Shown: positions 13,201-28,200 of the stretch, in pieces
Layout: every line of letters begins with the position of its first letter
Position numbering within the stretch: the stretch's first letter is position 1
Source: Gavia stellata
Lineage: Eukaryota; Chordata; Aves; Gaviiformes; Gaviidae
Length of the DNA: 64,000 nucleotides
Assembly: GCF_030936135.1 (NCBI RefSeq)
Contig: NC_082618.1
Location: forward strand, 5,801,034-5,865,033
Direction: 5' to 3'
The notes under the pieces: model-generated
Told to the model about the DNA's origin: nothing
Database searches by the model: none
Seen by the model: only the letters and a program-made list of their open reading frames with translations
Translations under genes and position numbers: made by a program

Positions 13201-16200
13201 GCAGTGACTCATTTGACAGGAGACATCAGCTCTCCTCCTGGAATTGAAATCTGTAAAACAAGACCTACCTAACGGTCATGATGCAAGACATACCATGTTA
13301 TTAACATTTAAATTATGGAGGAAACTCCAACACCTCCTATTAAGTAGCTGCAAAGAACACTACACCAGGCACAGTGATGCCTACAAGCCACGACAACACT
13401 AGCAGTAGTTGCATACGTCCTCATGCCAGGACCACGAGAGGGTTTTCTATCTCCAGAACACATGCAGGACACTTCAGAACTTGATCAGCTGACCTGTGCA
13501 ATGTTTGCTTGAGAAGCTAGGCGGATCATGATGTCTAGTTTCTCCAGTTTGACATAGATGGGGTCGTTGTACTTCACAAAGAACACCTTGATTTCCTGCT
13601 TCAGAATTTCAGGCCTGGAGGGAACATAACATTGTTTCACTCAAGACTGGTAAAAACAATGGGCTCTATCCTAACCAAAGGTATCTTTTGTTTATAAATC
13701 TACTCAAACATTCACTGAGAAACAGAATGGTGTTACTTTGTGTCCAGGACATACAAACAAACATATGAGAACAACAATTTCAAGAAAGTTAGAAGGCTGG
13801 AGAAAAAGATTGTTTAAATATAAAATGCAGAATTCAAGTCTCTCTAACTATGCCTACGTCTCTACCTCCTCCATTTGAACTGCTGAGCCAACCACTGCAG
13901 ACAATCAGTGGACATCAGTGTTTTCAATGAAAGCAAAACATCCTCGTCTCAACGCAAAACCCACCTACAAACTCAGTTTCTGCTTTCACTTGCAAGATGC
14001 CAGTGCACAGTGACTCTGCCCTGAATACAATCACAAAGTGCTATCCAACCTATGCCACCTTTCCAGCAAGGAACAACAGTATTTAAACATGCACGTGGGA
14101 GTAAACTGGCGAAAAAAACAACCCACTGTACATCAGTATGTCACCTGCCTGGTCCTTCTATGCTGAAGAGAATAGCATAGGCACACCGAACTTCTACAGG
14201 TCACTACGAACTGTACAGTTACACCCTCCTTCCTATTTGCAATCTGATTTAGTCTAATGAGAGGGCAGTTCTTACTGCTCTTAAAAAGGTGGTGAAGGAA
14301 GAGGCAGGTGAAGAAATACTGTATGATACTGGCATCACAAGTATGCTGTAAAGAAAATTAATAGAGGCTACCAGAGTCATGAGACTGTTTAATCCATCCC
14401 TCAAGGGATCTAACCCTGGATTAAACAAAGTGCTGTGCGTGTGGAAATATCTGAAGGTCTGAGATAACCAGATGCCCTTCTCAACCCAGGAATAACACCC
14501 CTGTGAGGCTTTACCTTTTCTGCACAATCAAGTTGATGTTCCTCAGGGCAACATACTGAACTTCGGGCTCCCCAGACAGCAGGGTCACCAGTGGAGGGGC
14601 AAGTTTCTTCAGCAGCATGTTGTAATAGTCAGAGTCCTTGGGGAGAAGTTCCAGGAACTTCATCAAGACCTTCACCGCTGACAGCACCACTGCCGAGTTG
14701 GCGTGAGACAGCCGAGGGGTCACCCGTTCACAAATACTGGAGACAGAAGAGTAAGAAAGGGTTCACATTTATTTCTGAATGTCAAATATTTCAGATCTTA
14801 TCTGAATTTAGGAGATTTAGCTGAAAACAGCCTCCTCAGACACTTCTTTGATTTGGTTTTGCTCACAAAGAACAGGCAAAGTCCTACTTTCCTGAACACA
14901 GCAGGAAGCAAACAAGAACAACTCCTCTCACAGCTTCAAGTTTCTCTCCTGCCACAGTTAGCTCAGGAACTCTTCCAGCTCTCAGCGTTACAGTCCCAAT
15001 GCATGTTCAGTTATTGGCTTTTTCTGCCTTTGCCTGGTGGTATTCTCTATTTCTGTAATCTCGTCTGTCACTTACAAACACAACTTTAACAAAACAGTTA
15101 TCAGAAAAATGCTTTAGCCCCTATATAGTAATTCGGAGGTGATACGTGCTTCTGGCTTACTGGGGAGTTTGCTGCAATTTCAACCATTTGTTTCTGAAAA
15201 AAAAAGGGTTTCTGCTACTCTGAAGATATAGGGAAAGAGTGACCTCAATACCCTTCCAAGTCTCAGCTTCACCACTTGCCTCAGTGGATCCTATAATCGA
15301 CAGCATCCTAAACAACCCAACCCAAGCAGAAAGGAAGTTTGGGTTCATATGGTCTTTCTTACAGCATCTGTCAAGTTTCTTCCCACCCCCTCCTGCATAT
15401 TGCTAACCCAGAACAATCTTATTCCCATCTGTGCCTCAAAGTTTCCTTCCCTGAAAGCTTTGCTTTCAGCCACGCTGGAAGGGAAGCAGCATGGCTACGT
15501 GAAGAGCAGAGGAGTCTAAGTCAAAGCCGTGGCAGTCCCCAGCTGAGGCTGCCCAAGGTCACCTGGCATGCCAAAGTTGCTTCATCTCTCTGTGCCTCAG
15601 TTTCTCCATGCACAGGGGCAATGACAACAGCCTTGCTGAGAAGGAGAACACTATATAAACTAGGTGCTGTCATTCTCCTATCTGAAATGAGGCAGGCTCC
15701 GAGAGCTAAACTCCACAAAAAGGAGTAAAAGTAGTTACTGCCCATGCAGTTTTATACACCACTCTTCAGAGGAATTACGAATGAGGAACTGGGACATGGT
15801 CACAGTTGTTCAAACTAGCAGTCCCTTTCTCACAAAGCTAGGATAATACTGGCCTGACACCCTGGAGATCTCTGCAGGTTTCTAGCTCTCATTAATAGCT
15901 GTTTCTGGCACAGAAACAGAGTACAAGGGGGAAGGAGGTGGGGGGAAAAAAAAAAAAAAAATCAGCAAGACTACCGTCAGGCTTTTTAAAAAATGTGGTG
16001 TATCTGTTGTGCCTCAAAAAACAGTCAATGAAGAAACCCATCTAATTCCAAAAGGCCTGCCCAGGGTTTCACATGTGGGCTTATGCCCCTTCCTCCCCCT
16101 CCACCCCCCCCCAGTCTACATGAAATTTATCAAGTCTGAGAATTCCCCTGTTCCAAGCAATTTTCCTTGCTGGTTCCTTGTTCTCTTGGGTACAGAATCT

Positions 16201-19200
16201 GACTTTTTGTGATTCTGGACACAGACGACAAGGAGGCTTGAACTGCACGAATTAACACCCCACTTCCTAAACCCTAAGGTCTTTGTATTTAGGTTTAGTC
16301 ATTGCAGCTGAAGGTAAAAGCACAAGGGTGAATTTGGAGCGATAAGAAAAATAACTTCTTACCTTTATTTTCAGTTCTATTATACCACAGACTAGTTTTT
16401 AGTTGGAAAAAATATTCCAATCTCAGACCTGCAGTATTTTGGAAGCCCCCAAACCTATAAGGGCTTCTTGCCTCTCAAAGTAGCAAAAACAGATTTGAAA
16501 GCTCTGCTTTAAAACAGAAAATCCTCCAAACAATGCTTCCAGATGGATCAACCATTGTTACAGGTTTGGTCTTGGGCTGATCCCTTCTCAGCAGTGCCAG
16601 TTCCCATAAGAACTAGCCTTTTAAATAGAAAAAAGTAAAAAAAAAGCTAACAATAAACAGAGAAAGTGATTCTGTGAAGGGAAGGGGCACATTTCCAGCA
16701 TCAGCCCAAACTACCAAGAGTTGCCTCCCTCTCAAACCTCTTTTACTTCAAGTCTTACTTGTGCTGTTACAGACCTGAATAGAGACCCTTGTTATTACAA
16801 GCCCTTTTCAGAGTTGCAACACTGCCAGAAGCCTGCAAATGCCCTGCTACCGAATAGCCTTGAACGGCCCATGCAAAGAGCAGGAACAAGCATACCTCTG
16901 AGCTTCGCGATCATCCTTGGGGTTGTAGTTGGACAGGCAGTCCAGGATGAAGATCTGGCCCCACTCCGTGCACTCATTTAAAGCTGTCAGCAGCTTGTTA
17001 ATGTTCTGCGGGTTCAAATCCAGCAGGTTGCTGTTGGGATGCGATTCACTGATTTCCGACAAGGCAGCCACAGCATTCGCTACCACCTGGGAGAAGAGAC
17101 AAGAAGATGCATTCTTTGCTAGCATGCCATCAGTGCCTTGGCGGGGATTACCTTGGGCTAGGCATGGCTTACACATGGGAAACAAACACTGAGATCCTGG
17201 TGTGTGCTATCAGCTGCTCAGCAGCAGCCGCTACGTCAGTCATCCAAGCCTTCAAGGACCCAGTACAACCTCACAAACAACCTGAAGAGCCCAAAGCTTG
17301 AGTGTAACCTTGCTCTTTGCCAAAATTTGAAGAGTCTCTTGGGGAAGAAGGGAAAGAATAGCAGCACAGCAGGAGGGGGCTGCTGACACACAGAGGAAAC
17401 GTGAAAAGCCAGCATGGGTGCAAAGAGTATTTCACTAGAGAAATTACAACTTGAAAGTATTTTTGTTGAAGATAAACAAAAGTTAAGTCACCTCTGGACA
17501 GAATGGGGACCTGGGACCAAGACCTCACAAGAGACTTTACTCTGGAGGGAGCTAGAGACAGCATAAGAGAGCGTCCACATGCAACAAGAACATCTCGCCT
17601 TCCTGCAGGCTCCAGACTTCCACCCTGGCTTGCTTCAAGTAGGCATCACCTCCCCCCACTTCCAGGAGATGCTCAACTGATGTGGTCAAGGTCTCAAACC
17701 CCTAATTGCCCTACTTATTCAGGAATGGATGCCTCTTGCCTAATTTCCCCTTGGCAGTCCTGTGGCACATTGCTTAATGTGATCCGAGAAACAATAGAAA
17801 GGAGAAGAACCTCCTCCTTGGTACAAGAAGATATCAGGTGCCAGGCAGCCTTCAGAGCTGTAGCAATTCTGTCAGGTCACCCAGTCTGAAAGCAAACACA
17901 ATTTCCCTAAAATGGACAACTCCTACTAAATTTTTAATAACACGTATTTCAATTCCAAATAGTCTACATAGCATCCATCCGTCTGCTTTACAGAGTCCCC
18001 TTAAAGCAAGCACTCCAGCACGACTCATCATTGAAAATATTTTTGCTGCATTTAATACTATATAAGGTCTTCTCTTTTCTAAGCATGGATGAAAGGAAGC
18101 AGAGAGGAGGTCCAAGGTCCTGCTTGACAAGAGCGAGAAGTGGGAGTGCAACCCAAAATTCTAATTCTTAGTTCCATACTCAAGTTCAACAGTTATTCTA
18201 ATCGGATGCCACGTGAAGATTTTTAACATAGAAGAGTTGCCGAATATATAGACAAAAATAGAAAATTTGCAGATGAGACAGAAGTCTTATTTTTTTAAGT
18301 AACTAGAAAAGGGATTTAAGCCTGAGTTTGACACACAAAACTGATATACCCTATGAAAAGGCATTTTCAGGATATTTTACAATGTGTATCATGTCCAGTC
18401 CAACTCACAATTCATACCTGCTAAAATGAAGATTTATAGCATTATTTTCTATGGGATTAAGGCAAAGAAACATCTCTAAAATCATCTGATTCTTTGGATG
18501 ACTAAAGATGCTTTTGATGCAGTACACTGAAAACAAGAACACTGCGACTAGAAAATTCTCTGTATTGTTCCCATCATTGCTTGTCATTAATCCAATATAT
18601 TCCGAAGTCATTGCACAAGCACAGTAATGTTGATTGTTTTGCATTTCACACCTAGAGGTCAGAGATGGGATTTTGATCCAAGATTTTATGAATTTTATTA
18701 GTTGAATGAGCCTTCTGTCACCAAAATCATTAGCAATCAGAACTGCTGTCTTCTTGTACTGTTTTAATGAGTAACTTATTAAGATATGCTGCTTATTCTT
18801 TCCATTATTTAATTTGCCTAATTCCTGAATGGTTAATGTGACACATCATAAAACTGAAGTAAAAGACAGTTTTAATTTCATTATATTCTGGAAGTTTACA
18901 AGTGAAGACAAATCAGAAAAGCAACTGAGAAGTTCAAAACCATTATGAAAAAGCACTTGCAAAATGAAACAAGGACTTTGGAAAAAAAAATTTGAAGTTA
19001 TAAAAAAAGTTAGAGCCAAAGCACTGCAGAAAGTTACCTGTCAGTCATACTAAGAAATAGGGCTGAGCTCTGGCAAATGAACTCACACTGCCAGGGACTA
19101 CCTTCGTTGCAGTAATTGGGCCATGTGAATATCCTAAACCCTGGGGCACGCACAAATCAAAGCATCTGCACTTAAGTTTCCTTCCTTGCAGAATAAGTGA

Positions 19201-22200
19201 AGTCTATCACTTTGAGTTTGCCACAGGCAAAGGATGCACAGAAATGCTGTTACCGTGGGCTGCCTGGTACACAGTATCTCCAACCCAGAGATCTGACTGT
19301 GAACTAGGTCTTGCTTTTACGATCTTTTTGGGCTCTGTTCAGGAACTAGCATGGCAGCATAAATGCAAGTGTCCAAATCAAAACTGAAGATGGGACACTA
19401 CATGGCAACCCACTAGATGTCAGATTTCCATTAAAAGCATCCATGAGAAAGAGCGTCAGATGGCAAGATACACTTAGGAGTATGGGCTGTGGTCTCCTTG
19501 GGTGTTACAAAAAAAAAAAAAAAGGACTGGAAGGGGCTGTGAAACATTTGGTGGCAGCTCAGTTCTGCCAGACGGGCTGGGATATACAATCCCATAGTCC
19601 ACAATTACAGCTGGTCCTCACCTTCTACCTTAGCAGAACAGTGCTGCTGTCAACTTGGTGACAAGAAGATAAATGAAGAAAAAGGGTATAAGGGAAGAGA
19701 TGGGGAATATCTTCAAACTTTAAGCAACATTTATTAAAAAAGTACTTGCTGGCGATTCACACTGAACATATTGATATGTTACGGTATGCCAACAAAAATA
19801 ATTAGCATCTTCAAGGCTTTTTACACAGCCGCAGCACAGTTGAAATGAAAACAGATTTCAGGAACCAGTCCAACATAAACACTGGTTCGAGTACGCACAC
19901 TCACCTCTCTTCATTGGCACTGCCATTGGCTTCATTACGAGACAGGAACATAGAGCAATACAAGCCAGCACTGGATGGTCTCATTCCAGTACACAACGAC
20001 TCCTACTTTGCTGACAGCTCTCACTGAGTGATGGCTCAGGCAACACGTAAACAAAGATTGAAGCATTGTCCACAGTTTGGGATACTAACAGTTACCACTC
20101 AGGTATGGAAAAAAGTCCATTAAGAACCAGTCCACACCAATTCATGTATTATATCACCTGGTGACCTAGTATATATTTTGGCAGTCACATAAGTGTAACT
20201 GGAAATATTTAGAAACATGTTTTGGCCAAAGATCATCTACAACATCAAAGCTAAACCTTAAGTCTTCAACTCGGTTTATACTTCTTCCTTAACAGAGCAA
20301 CACAAGACAGTGAAGTCCAACTGCACTGAACAGCAAGTACAAGGTACAAGCTGATAAAATAAGTTACACAATGGGTTGGGTTTTTTTACCTGAAAAATAA
20401 ATAGCAATGATGATGTACTTGCTGGGGGACGTATTAGAAATAAAACTAAAGCTTTACAAGTGGCATAGGACAAAGTCCTCGATGGAACTGGAGAAGTTTC
20501 ACAGCCAATGCCATACCTTGGCTGCGGAAAAAAAGCCATAAGCTTCTTCAGCAAACAAAGTATTCTCTGCTTTTCAAAACATGCAACAAGTTCATTTTTA
20601 TGAGAAACCAACCAGGAGTTGGATAACTTACTTCACAGATTGGAAGAAGGAGACTAAAAGGACAAGAAACTAACATCTAGTATAGCCTTCAGTTCTCAAA
20701 AATAATGAAAAAACCCCAAGGTCAACCCACTAGCCAAAGGGATGTGAGCCCAAATAATTAATGAACAGAAAAAGCTTTTAAAAGCTTAAACTTGTAAGTT
20801 AACTCCATGGCAAAATGCCTCACTTGACTCGCAATTAAGAATAGTCTTTAAGCTAACAGCTACCAACCAATGAGAATCAGCCTAAAAAACCACTTAGAAA
20901 GTACAAATGCAGAGCAGATTGAAGATTAATAATAATAATAGGTCCCTGGCTATTTAAATCAGTTCACTCTGGGTACACGTCAACATTATTCAAATGCAGT
21001 CACAGCAACATCACGTTACAGCACAGCTGAGACGAATGACAATAAACCTGCTTTTTGGCTGGAATTTCCCAACAAATTTAGACTCTCCGAGAAGCGTCAG
21101 TGGGATGAGGATAACTAAATCTCACAGGCTCTTATTAAAAAAAATAAACCCTGCACTTAAAACTACATTATAGATTTAACAAGAACCAACATTTTTAAAC
21201 CCACCTACAGACAAACCCCCTCTGCAGCCAGAGAGACCAGATCCGACCTCACGGAGAGCTGCAGAGGTAGGAACAGTGACTTGCCAGTTATTCCTTCTGG
21301 CAGCTCAAACCTTTAGCTCCGAGCAAATGGTATAAAATACATTAACAAGGAGGAAAGGGGGTGGGTGAAAACCTGAGTGTCTGCCTATCAACCCACACAG
21401 AAAAGCTTTGCAGGGGGTGGGGGGACAGGAGGGAAAGCGAGGCAGATCTAGAACACCAAACAGTCAAAGCAATCAGATTATTTTGCTAGCATCCCAGGCT
21501 AATTGGAAATTAAACCAAGTGTGTAATGGAGTTAATGAAATACAACATTCTGCTGCTTGAAACAGGAACCTCTGGCTTACCACTCCATTAAAATGAGGAG
21601 AAAATGAAGAAAAGGAGGAAAAATTAAGAGGCTCTGAAAAGATGCTGAGGAAAGGCAGCCTTCCCCACATAGCTGGAGGCTCCTGCCCTCAAGAGCGCCA
21701 GGCACCACGTGATGTTTTCAAGAACGGAGAGGTGCTGACATTTTCAAAGAGCACGCTGAGCTTGCATGGTACGTTCATGTCATTAAGCACAGACTCCCAG
21801 ATGGGATATTAGGGGCATCCGCATGGATGCATGTTTCACAGGGCCACTTCTTTTCATGGCCACAGACAATGCTGTGTGCCTGAAAGGTCCCTAACAAGTA
21901 CCAACACAGACAAGCTCCCTCTCCGGAGTACAGGACCCCTACTTCTGCTCATGTTAATTATATCTTTCATCTACAAGCCCCCCTTTACTTTTCTTCCCTA
22001 GAAATGGTCTATGAACTATTAAAATGTCCAAGCAGGTAAGTCAGAGAGCCTACATGAATCTCTCACACCGTTAACGCATGTAACGTGTATAGCTTTAAAT
22101 TAAAACCCTGGGAGACTAACAACACATCCTCAGTCTATGAATAGTCTTGGAAAGTAACAGCTCACCTGTTCAGCCTTAATTGTGACAGATTTCCAGGGCT

Positions 22201-25200
22201 CTGGGTAAGTCATTCATCTTCCACTAATTCCGTTGCAGGAGGTTGTACTTTAGCGCCTAAAAGTCTGGAACCACACTGCTGCATACGTGATCAGTTCCTG
22301 ACCACGTCCTGAAAATTACCTGGGTGGGGAAGACCACCTGCTTGCTTTTTGCAAGTGGTATGAATTTTTCTGGAGGTGGCAATGGAAGGGAAGTCAAAGC
22401 GTTATGCTTCCCACGGCGTGCTTGCCCTAACTGGTTTTTGCACTTCCCTGCTCCTACTATGCACTGCAAAAAAATGCCACTTTGTGACAGACTAAAACAC
22501 CGCTCCTGCTCTCATGTCCCTGCAAAATCAGGATGTGTTAGTTGTAAGACAGGAAACCATACTTCCCCCCAACGGGTGAACCTCTTGGGGTAGGAGGGCA
22601 AGAAGCTGTTCAGGGATGGCTCCAACACAAAAGATTTCTCCTTGGTGCTGCTGAGCCCACCAGAGGAGGAAAACAAGCTCTACAAGAAAGCCACCGAGGG
22701 TCTGCAACCCCCTATGCTTCTTCCAGAAAGCACCATGGTCTGATCCCAGCCTGGATCAGGCACCTATCACACACCAGGAAGGTTTCTTTTGCAGATTTTT
22801 TTGTAAGGCCCTTTTCAATTTTCCTTGCAGAGGTTCTCACTGGCACCACCCAGTGGCAAATAGGGCTGTCTCTGATCCAAACAGATATTTAGAAGGCACC
22901 AGCTAAGCATTAACAAAAACCTCATGTAAAAAGGTAAACCTCGCCCTAAAAAGTGGTGTGGGGAGTTACAATACAACAATGCATTTTACCTGAGCAGATG
23001 TTAGTGAGCGTCATGGTGTTGGGTTGATGGTTGGACCTGATGATCTTACAGGTCTTTTCCAACCTTAATGATTCTGTGATTTACAAAGCACCATAGCCGC
23101 AGCGTTTTCTGACAAATGGTGCTTGTCAATAGCTAGAAGTGTCTGTTCTGATTGAAAATGTAATATCTAGACACATGTCAACAAAATTCCCCAGCACCCT
23201 GATTGATATTAGAGATCCTGGAATGATCTATTCGGCAAGGCGAATGCTCTGGAAATTAGACACATACTGGCAGTAGTAATTGGAAGGAGACAGGTCTCTG
23301 ATGGATGAATTTGTCAATTAAGTTTTATAAATGAGGGGTCTGGGAGGACAGACTCTGCGGATTCATGGAAATTTATACATCATCATACAAAGTCATTGCA
23401 TCTCTCTGCCAGGGTGCTAGTATTCAAAAGGCAGGGAAAAGCATGGCTTCTACAGAAAGTGCTCAAGACCAGCATCCCTCATCCACAAGCCTACCAAAAA
23501 ACAAAACAAAAAAATCAGGTCCCACATACAGACTTGAAATTCCCTCAGACCTGTTTAGGCTGACAAGCTGGAGAAAAAACTAGCTACACAGTCAGTCAGA
23601 CTCCAGCCTTCCTCTGGAGAAGCAGTTGCAGGAGCTCAGCCCAAAGCCTAAACTGGATTTCCACAGGCAGAGCGAGTGGAGTCAGAGCGGCTAACCAGAA
23701 GCCATGCCATCGATTACAGACAGGAGCTCTCCCTTCTCCCCCAGTTTAAATCTCTGCAGCCTGACTGCTGCAAAACAGACAAACACACTGGCTTCTGAAC
23801 ACCCCTGGTAATCTCCCACATTGCCCCCCTTCAAGCATCCCACCACATACATTAACATAGCCACCGTTTTATACAGTCTCCTCTGCAATCTCTACCTATT
23901 TAATTTCCAGCTTGCTACTGCTAGCTGTCTGCTTACTTTGCAAAAGCTGTTGCTCTCCCTCCTGGGCAGGCTCGTGTAAACAGCAGGAATGCCCTACAGA
24001 GAGCCCCAAAGTGAAGCCACCACTCTTCGTCAGCCCCTAAGCAACGGTCTCATTCACTGTAACATATCCAACACCGGGTAAACAAATTCCACTTGCTGAT
24101 GCCTACAAATGCCATCAGGTGTCTCCCAGAAGGAAATATTATCTCCACCTGCAGCACCAACAGATTAAAAAACCCAAACCACACAGAGGACCAACGCAGA
24201 CATGGTTGGGGGACTTCAAGATACAGCCTTCATTCTGCCACAGCTAGGCTGAAAAGGAGGAGGAGGTTTTATGGCCAGTGAGGCAGCCAGGGTATCTTGG
24301 AGGCAGCCCCCAACATGCTGCAGAGGCACAGCCCACAGCTCCCAGCAATATTCAGCTCCATACTAGGGTGTGAATTTTCAAGTCCTTACAACGTTCATGA
24401 GCAGGAATCAAACTCATCCAGCAGCAGTGGTTCACTCCTCGTACTAGATAAAACATCAGCTGTAGAGGGGGAAAAAACACAGCTGTGAGAAGTCCAGGTT
24501 TCCCCGTGAGGAACAAGTGCTTTCCTGTGCCTATGAAGAAGGTGATATTCCACGCTCTGTTGTTTAAGAGAAGTCCCACGTCCCAGACTGCCTCCCACAA
24601 AGTCCTTTCAGGATTCAGAGGACCACCAACAGTTTCTCAGCAAGGGGCTCTTTTCTCAACTTTATTACACAAAGAAAGAGGGTGAAAATCCCTGCTATGT
24701 ATGCAGCGGAGGACAGCCCAGGAGGCAAAAGCTGCTTCTGTTTCTAAACAGGCTCATTCCTCAGGACATGGTCTCAGAAAGACATACCACTTGCCAGCCA
24801 GTAGGAAAAAGAGCAAAATGAGGACCTTCTTCCTCCATAAGGTCATCCGGGAAGCCCAAATATACACCCTGAAGTTCTGGCTGGCAGAGAAGGAACCTGT
24901 ATGGCTTGCAGTCACAGCAGGAGAGACAAGAAAGCACTGTGATTTATATTCCATACACTTAGTGTATTTAATAATCAGTTTCTTATGTGATCTCAGTTTA
25001 CTCCGTATTGATTCACAATAGTGTTTCTCCCAATAAACTGTGATGTGTAGATGGTGTAAAACATGACATATTATTGGACAGCACATAAGTGCTATGTCTA
25101 TACAGCCCACAAAAAACACAGGAGCAGAACAGCCACACCTCTGAAAGCTTTGATCCAGCATATCACAGTGACAATGCAGAATGAGGAAGAAATGCTACAA

Positions 25201-28200
25201 GGAGGAATTAAAAAACCCAGCAGCACCTAGAAAAGAACTGGGAGACGGTGACATCAACCAAACTTAATCCATATGGATAATGGTAGATTGAGAAGAAAAC
25301 TATTCCATGGGTTACTAGTCATCCTAGAAGGTCGAGGACGAAAAATATTTGCAGAGGAAGGTTGTTCCATTCAAGTATTAAAAGACTAGTAAGGCTTAAG
25401 ATGGATTTCCTCTTATGTTTTTCTGCTAATATTTACATTCCTGAAGAAAACCAAGAAGTGCAGTGATAAAAGCCAGGAGGGAACTAGTTACAAAACAAGG
25501 TGTCTAACTATTAACAGCTTTAAACTGCTGCCATCTCGTGGTCTTGCTCTTCATCACCAGGGCTCAGCACTTGCAATGCTCCAACGATAAGCAGTCATTA
25601 GGTCCAATTCACAAATGTCAGAACACAACAGCATCAGGAAAAAGAAAAAAGTTTGTCCAAGCCTTCAGAGAGCCTCTGGCCATCAGTAGGTGTATAACAG
25701 ACCTACCTCTCCCACCCCACTGTTATCTACTGCTGTCGCTGGGTGTGAATGGTGTTCTGCAGTAATCTGCCATACCATGTATGAGGAGCACACAAAAATC
25801 CTGGGATGTCATACTGAAACCGTATTTTGTTAGAACAACATGAGGATTATGGGAGGACATGCTTTCTGAGTTGCACTATACCAAAGTTACCAGCAAGAAA
25901 GGCCCTTAGGACTGAGTAAGTCCAGCAGCACACTGGCAGCCCAAAGCAGCCAAGCTCTAGCCTTATATTCATCCAGACCTGGTTCTGCTGAGCTTCATGC
26001 AAGGAAACGCACAGTAAAAAAGGAGAAAGGTTTGCCTTAAGACAGCTCTGGGAAGAAATGAGGGTTCCCTCTATGGAGAGAAACTCTTCGGCAGGATCCC
26101 AAGTGACAAAGGGCAGCCACAAGCATGTCAGGCCCATCTGTAAAATGAGATTAAAGACTCCGTCCACAATCAGACTTCTGCAGTGTAACCACCCAGTAAC
26201 TGAACCACGCCCTTGTATGCGTTATTGGCCCATTGCCTGCACAAGGTAAGGCATCTCAGATAACTCAGCTGAAATGTAGTAAGCCACCAACCCATCTGGT
26301 AACTTGCCATATATGTATCCATATGAATATATATGCAATTAGAAATTTGAATTAATTCATCCAGGAGAAACTGCAAAGCTACCACAGAGATTTTTCAGAA
26401 AAAGCTAGTGAACTACCAGACTCGGGTGTCAGTCCTTTAATCACAACTACAGTCAGCTCATCTGGAAGGCTGCAATCCTATACCTTTTCAAAAGATCACT
26501 GTATTACTGTATTTGAACGACGGCCAGATCCTGACAGCAAAAAGCCCAGATAAAGGGGGAAAACACCTTGGCTGTGCACCTACAGCACCTCAACAGGACT
26601 TCAAAGCAATGTCCTGAACATCCCCAGTCTCTGTTCGCACGATTCTATGATAATAAAATATTAGTCCAAAAATACGGAAAAAAAAACCTACACCCAAAAC
26701 GTTTCTGACAAAGTCACCTCCAACTTAGTCAGACATTATTATGATGAGGGTGATTTCAGCCGATTGAAACATGCACCCTGATCTCTGCACAATTACAAGG
26801 CAATTAGCAAGCCACAGATGAAGTTGTTACTCTACCTAGCACCCAGCTAGAATGCTTAGTGCACGCTCATGTGCTAGAGGCAGCCAATTACAAAACCATA
26901 ATAAAACCCTTCTTGAAGGCTATTTTTCAACAGGAGCTTTTTAGCTCCTGCTCAGAATCCTCATTTCTCAGAAGAGAGAACAACTGCGGATTTCCTGTCT
27001 ACAAAATTCTGCTTCATTAAGTGTCTAATGTATATTTCCACAAGTCATCAAAAGAGGAGAAATGTTTATAATATAAATATGAATTAGTTTACACAACAGG
27101 TTGCAATGATTGAGATGCACCATTTACAGAGGGATAGGCCATAAGGATAGATCCATCTGTACCATTCTTTTCAGTAATCTTTCTTTTGATAGCCAATACC
27201 ATTACATACGTTTTACTTAAAAAGAGCTTCTAGACAGGGCTGCATTCCACCTGATCATGGAGAAATACCTTAGTAAATATCAACTTGCACACAAATATAA
27301 CTTACCTGGCAAACACAACTCCTGGTCATCAGGAACCCCCACTGGAGTTTCACATGGGGGAAGCAGCAATGAGCTGGATGGTTTGACTAGGAAGATGGAC
27401 CTTAACTAGGGGTGGATAACTCCTCCTCCCTTTTGAGGCAATCACTGTGCCACAAAGGCATGAATTTCAAAGGGGACCAAAGCAATAAACTTAACTAGAA
27501 GGAATGTCTGTATCTACTGAAAATCGTAACCAGATTAAATATTGTATTAAGTCAGCAGCTGTAAGAGCCCCAAACCTGATAAAATCTCTCCCCACGCACC
27601 CTTAAAAAGCAAGAATATAATGCCCTGTCTACAGTGAACCCTGGGAAACCAGGACACTGAACACCAGCCACGTGATCCTGTCAAAGCCTGCAGATCTGAA
27701 AACACACCCCAGGCCTCTCCTCTTCATCCTTATCACTCCTCCAGACTGCATTCTCCTGCTGTGAATCCTCAGCTTTGGGAAGAGCAGGTGAGTACAACAT
27801 GAGGCAGGTACTGTGATCCTGCACAGCTTCAGTAGCTGTGGAGCTGCAATCAATTGCAGCAGCTGCAAAGGTTTTGCTGTCCCAGCCCATCCTCATTACC
27901 ACCAAGGAGCTCATTAGTTCTACTGATGTTTTATTAGGAATCCCTATGCTACTTTTGGTGGTTTATTTAGCAAATGGAGCATATACTGCCCTTTGGTATT
28001 TCTCCTCTTCTCCATTCCTTCTCTCCATTCATTTAAGTCAGTATTAAGTTAATGTACTTTTTGAAATAGGTATCGGTGCTCTCATAACAGCCAATGGTTC
28101 ATTTACCAAAACAGTGAGATCCATAGAGATGCAGCACCAAAGGCAAGCAAAATCTTACTGATTTCTCCTGAAGTACCACATCTTTTCAGCCTGAGCTCCT

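Noticed and set aside
17009-17021. tRNA B-box-like GGTTCAAATCC
   Set aside because: It lies inside an AP2B1 coding exon (antisense), with no A box or cloverleaf around it.
26088-26165. Possible MIR core, CCATCTGTAAAATGAGATTA
   Set aside because: One short match to the SINE core without flanking similarity; chance or a decayed copy cannot be told apart by eye.
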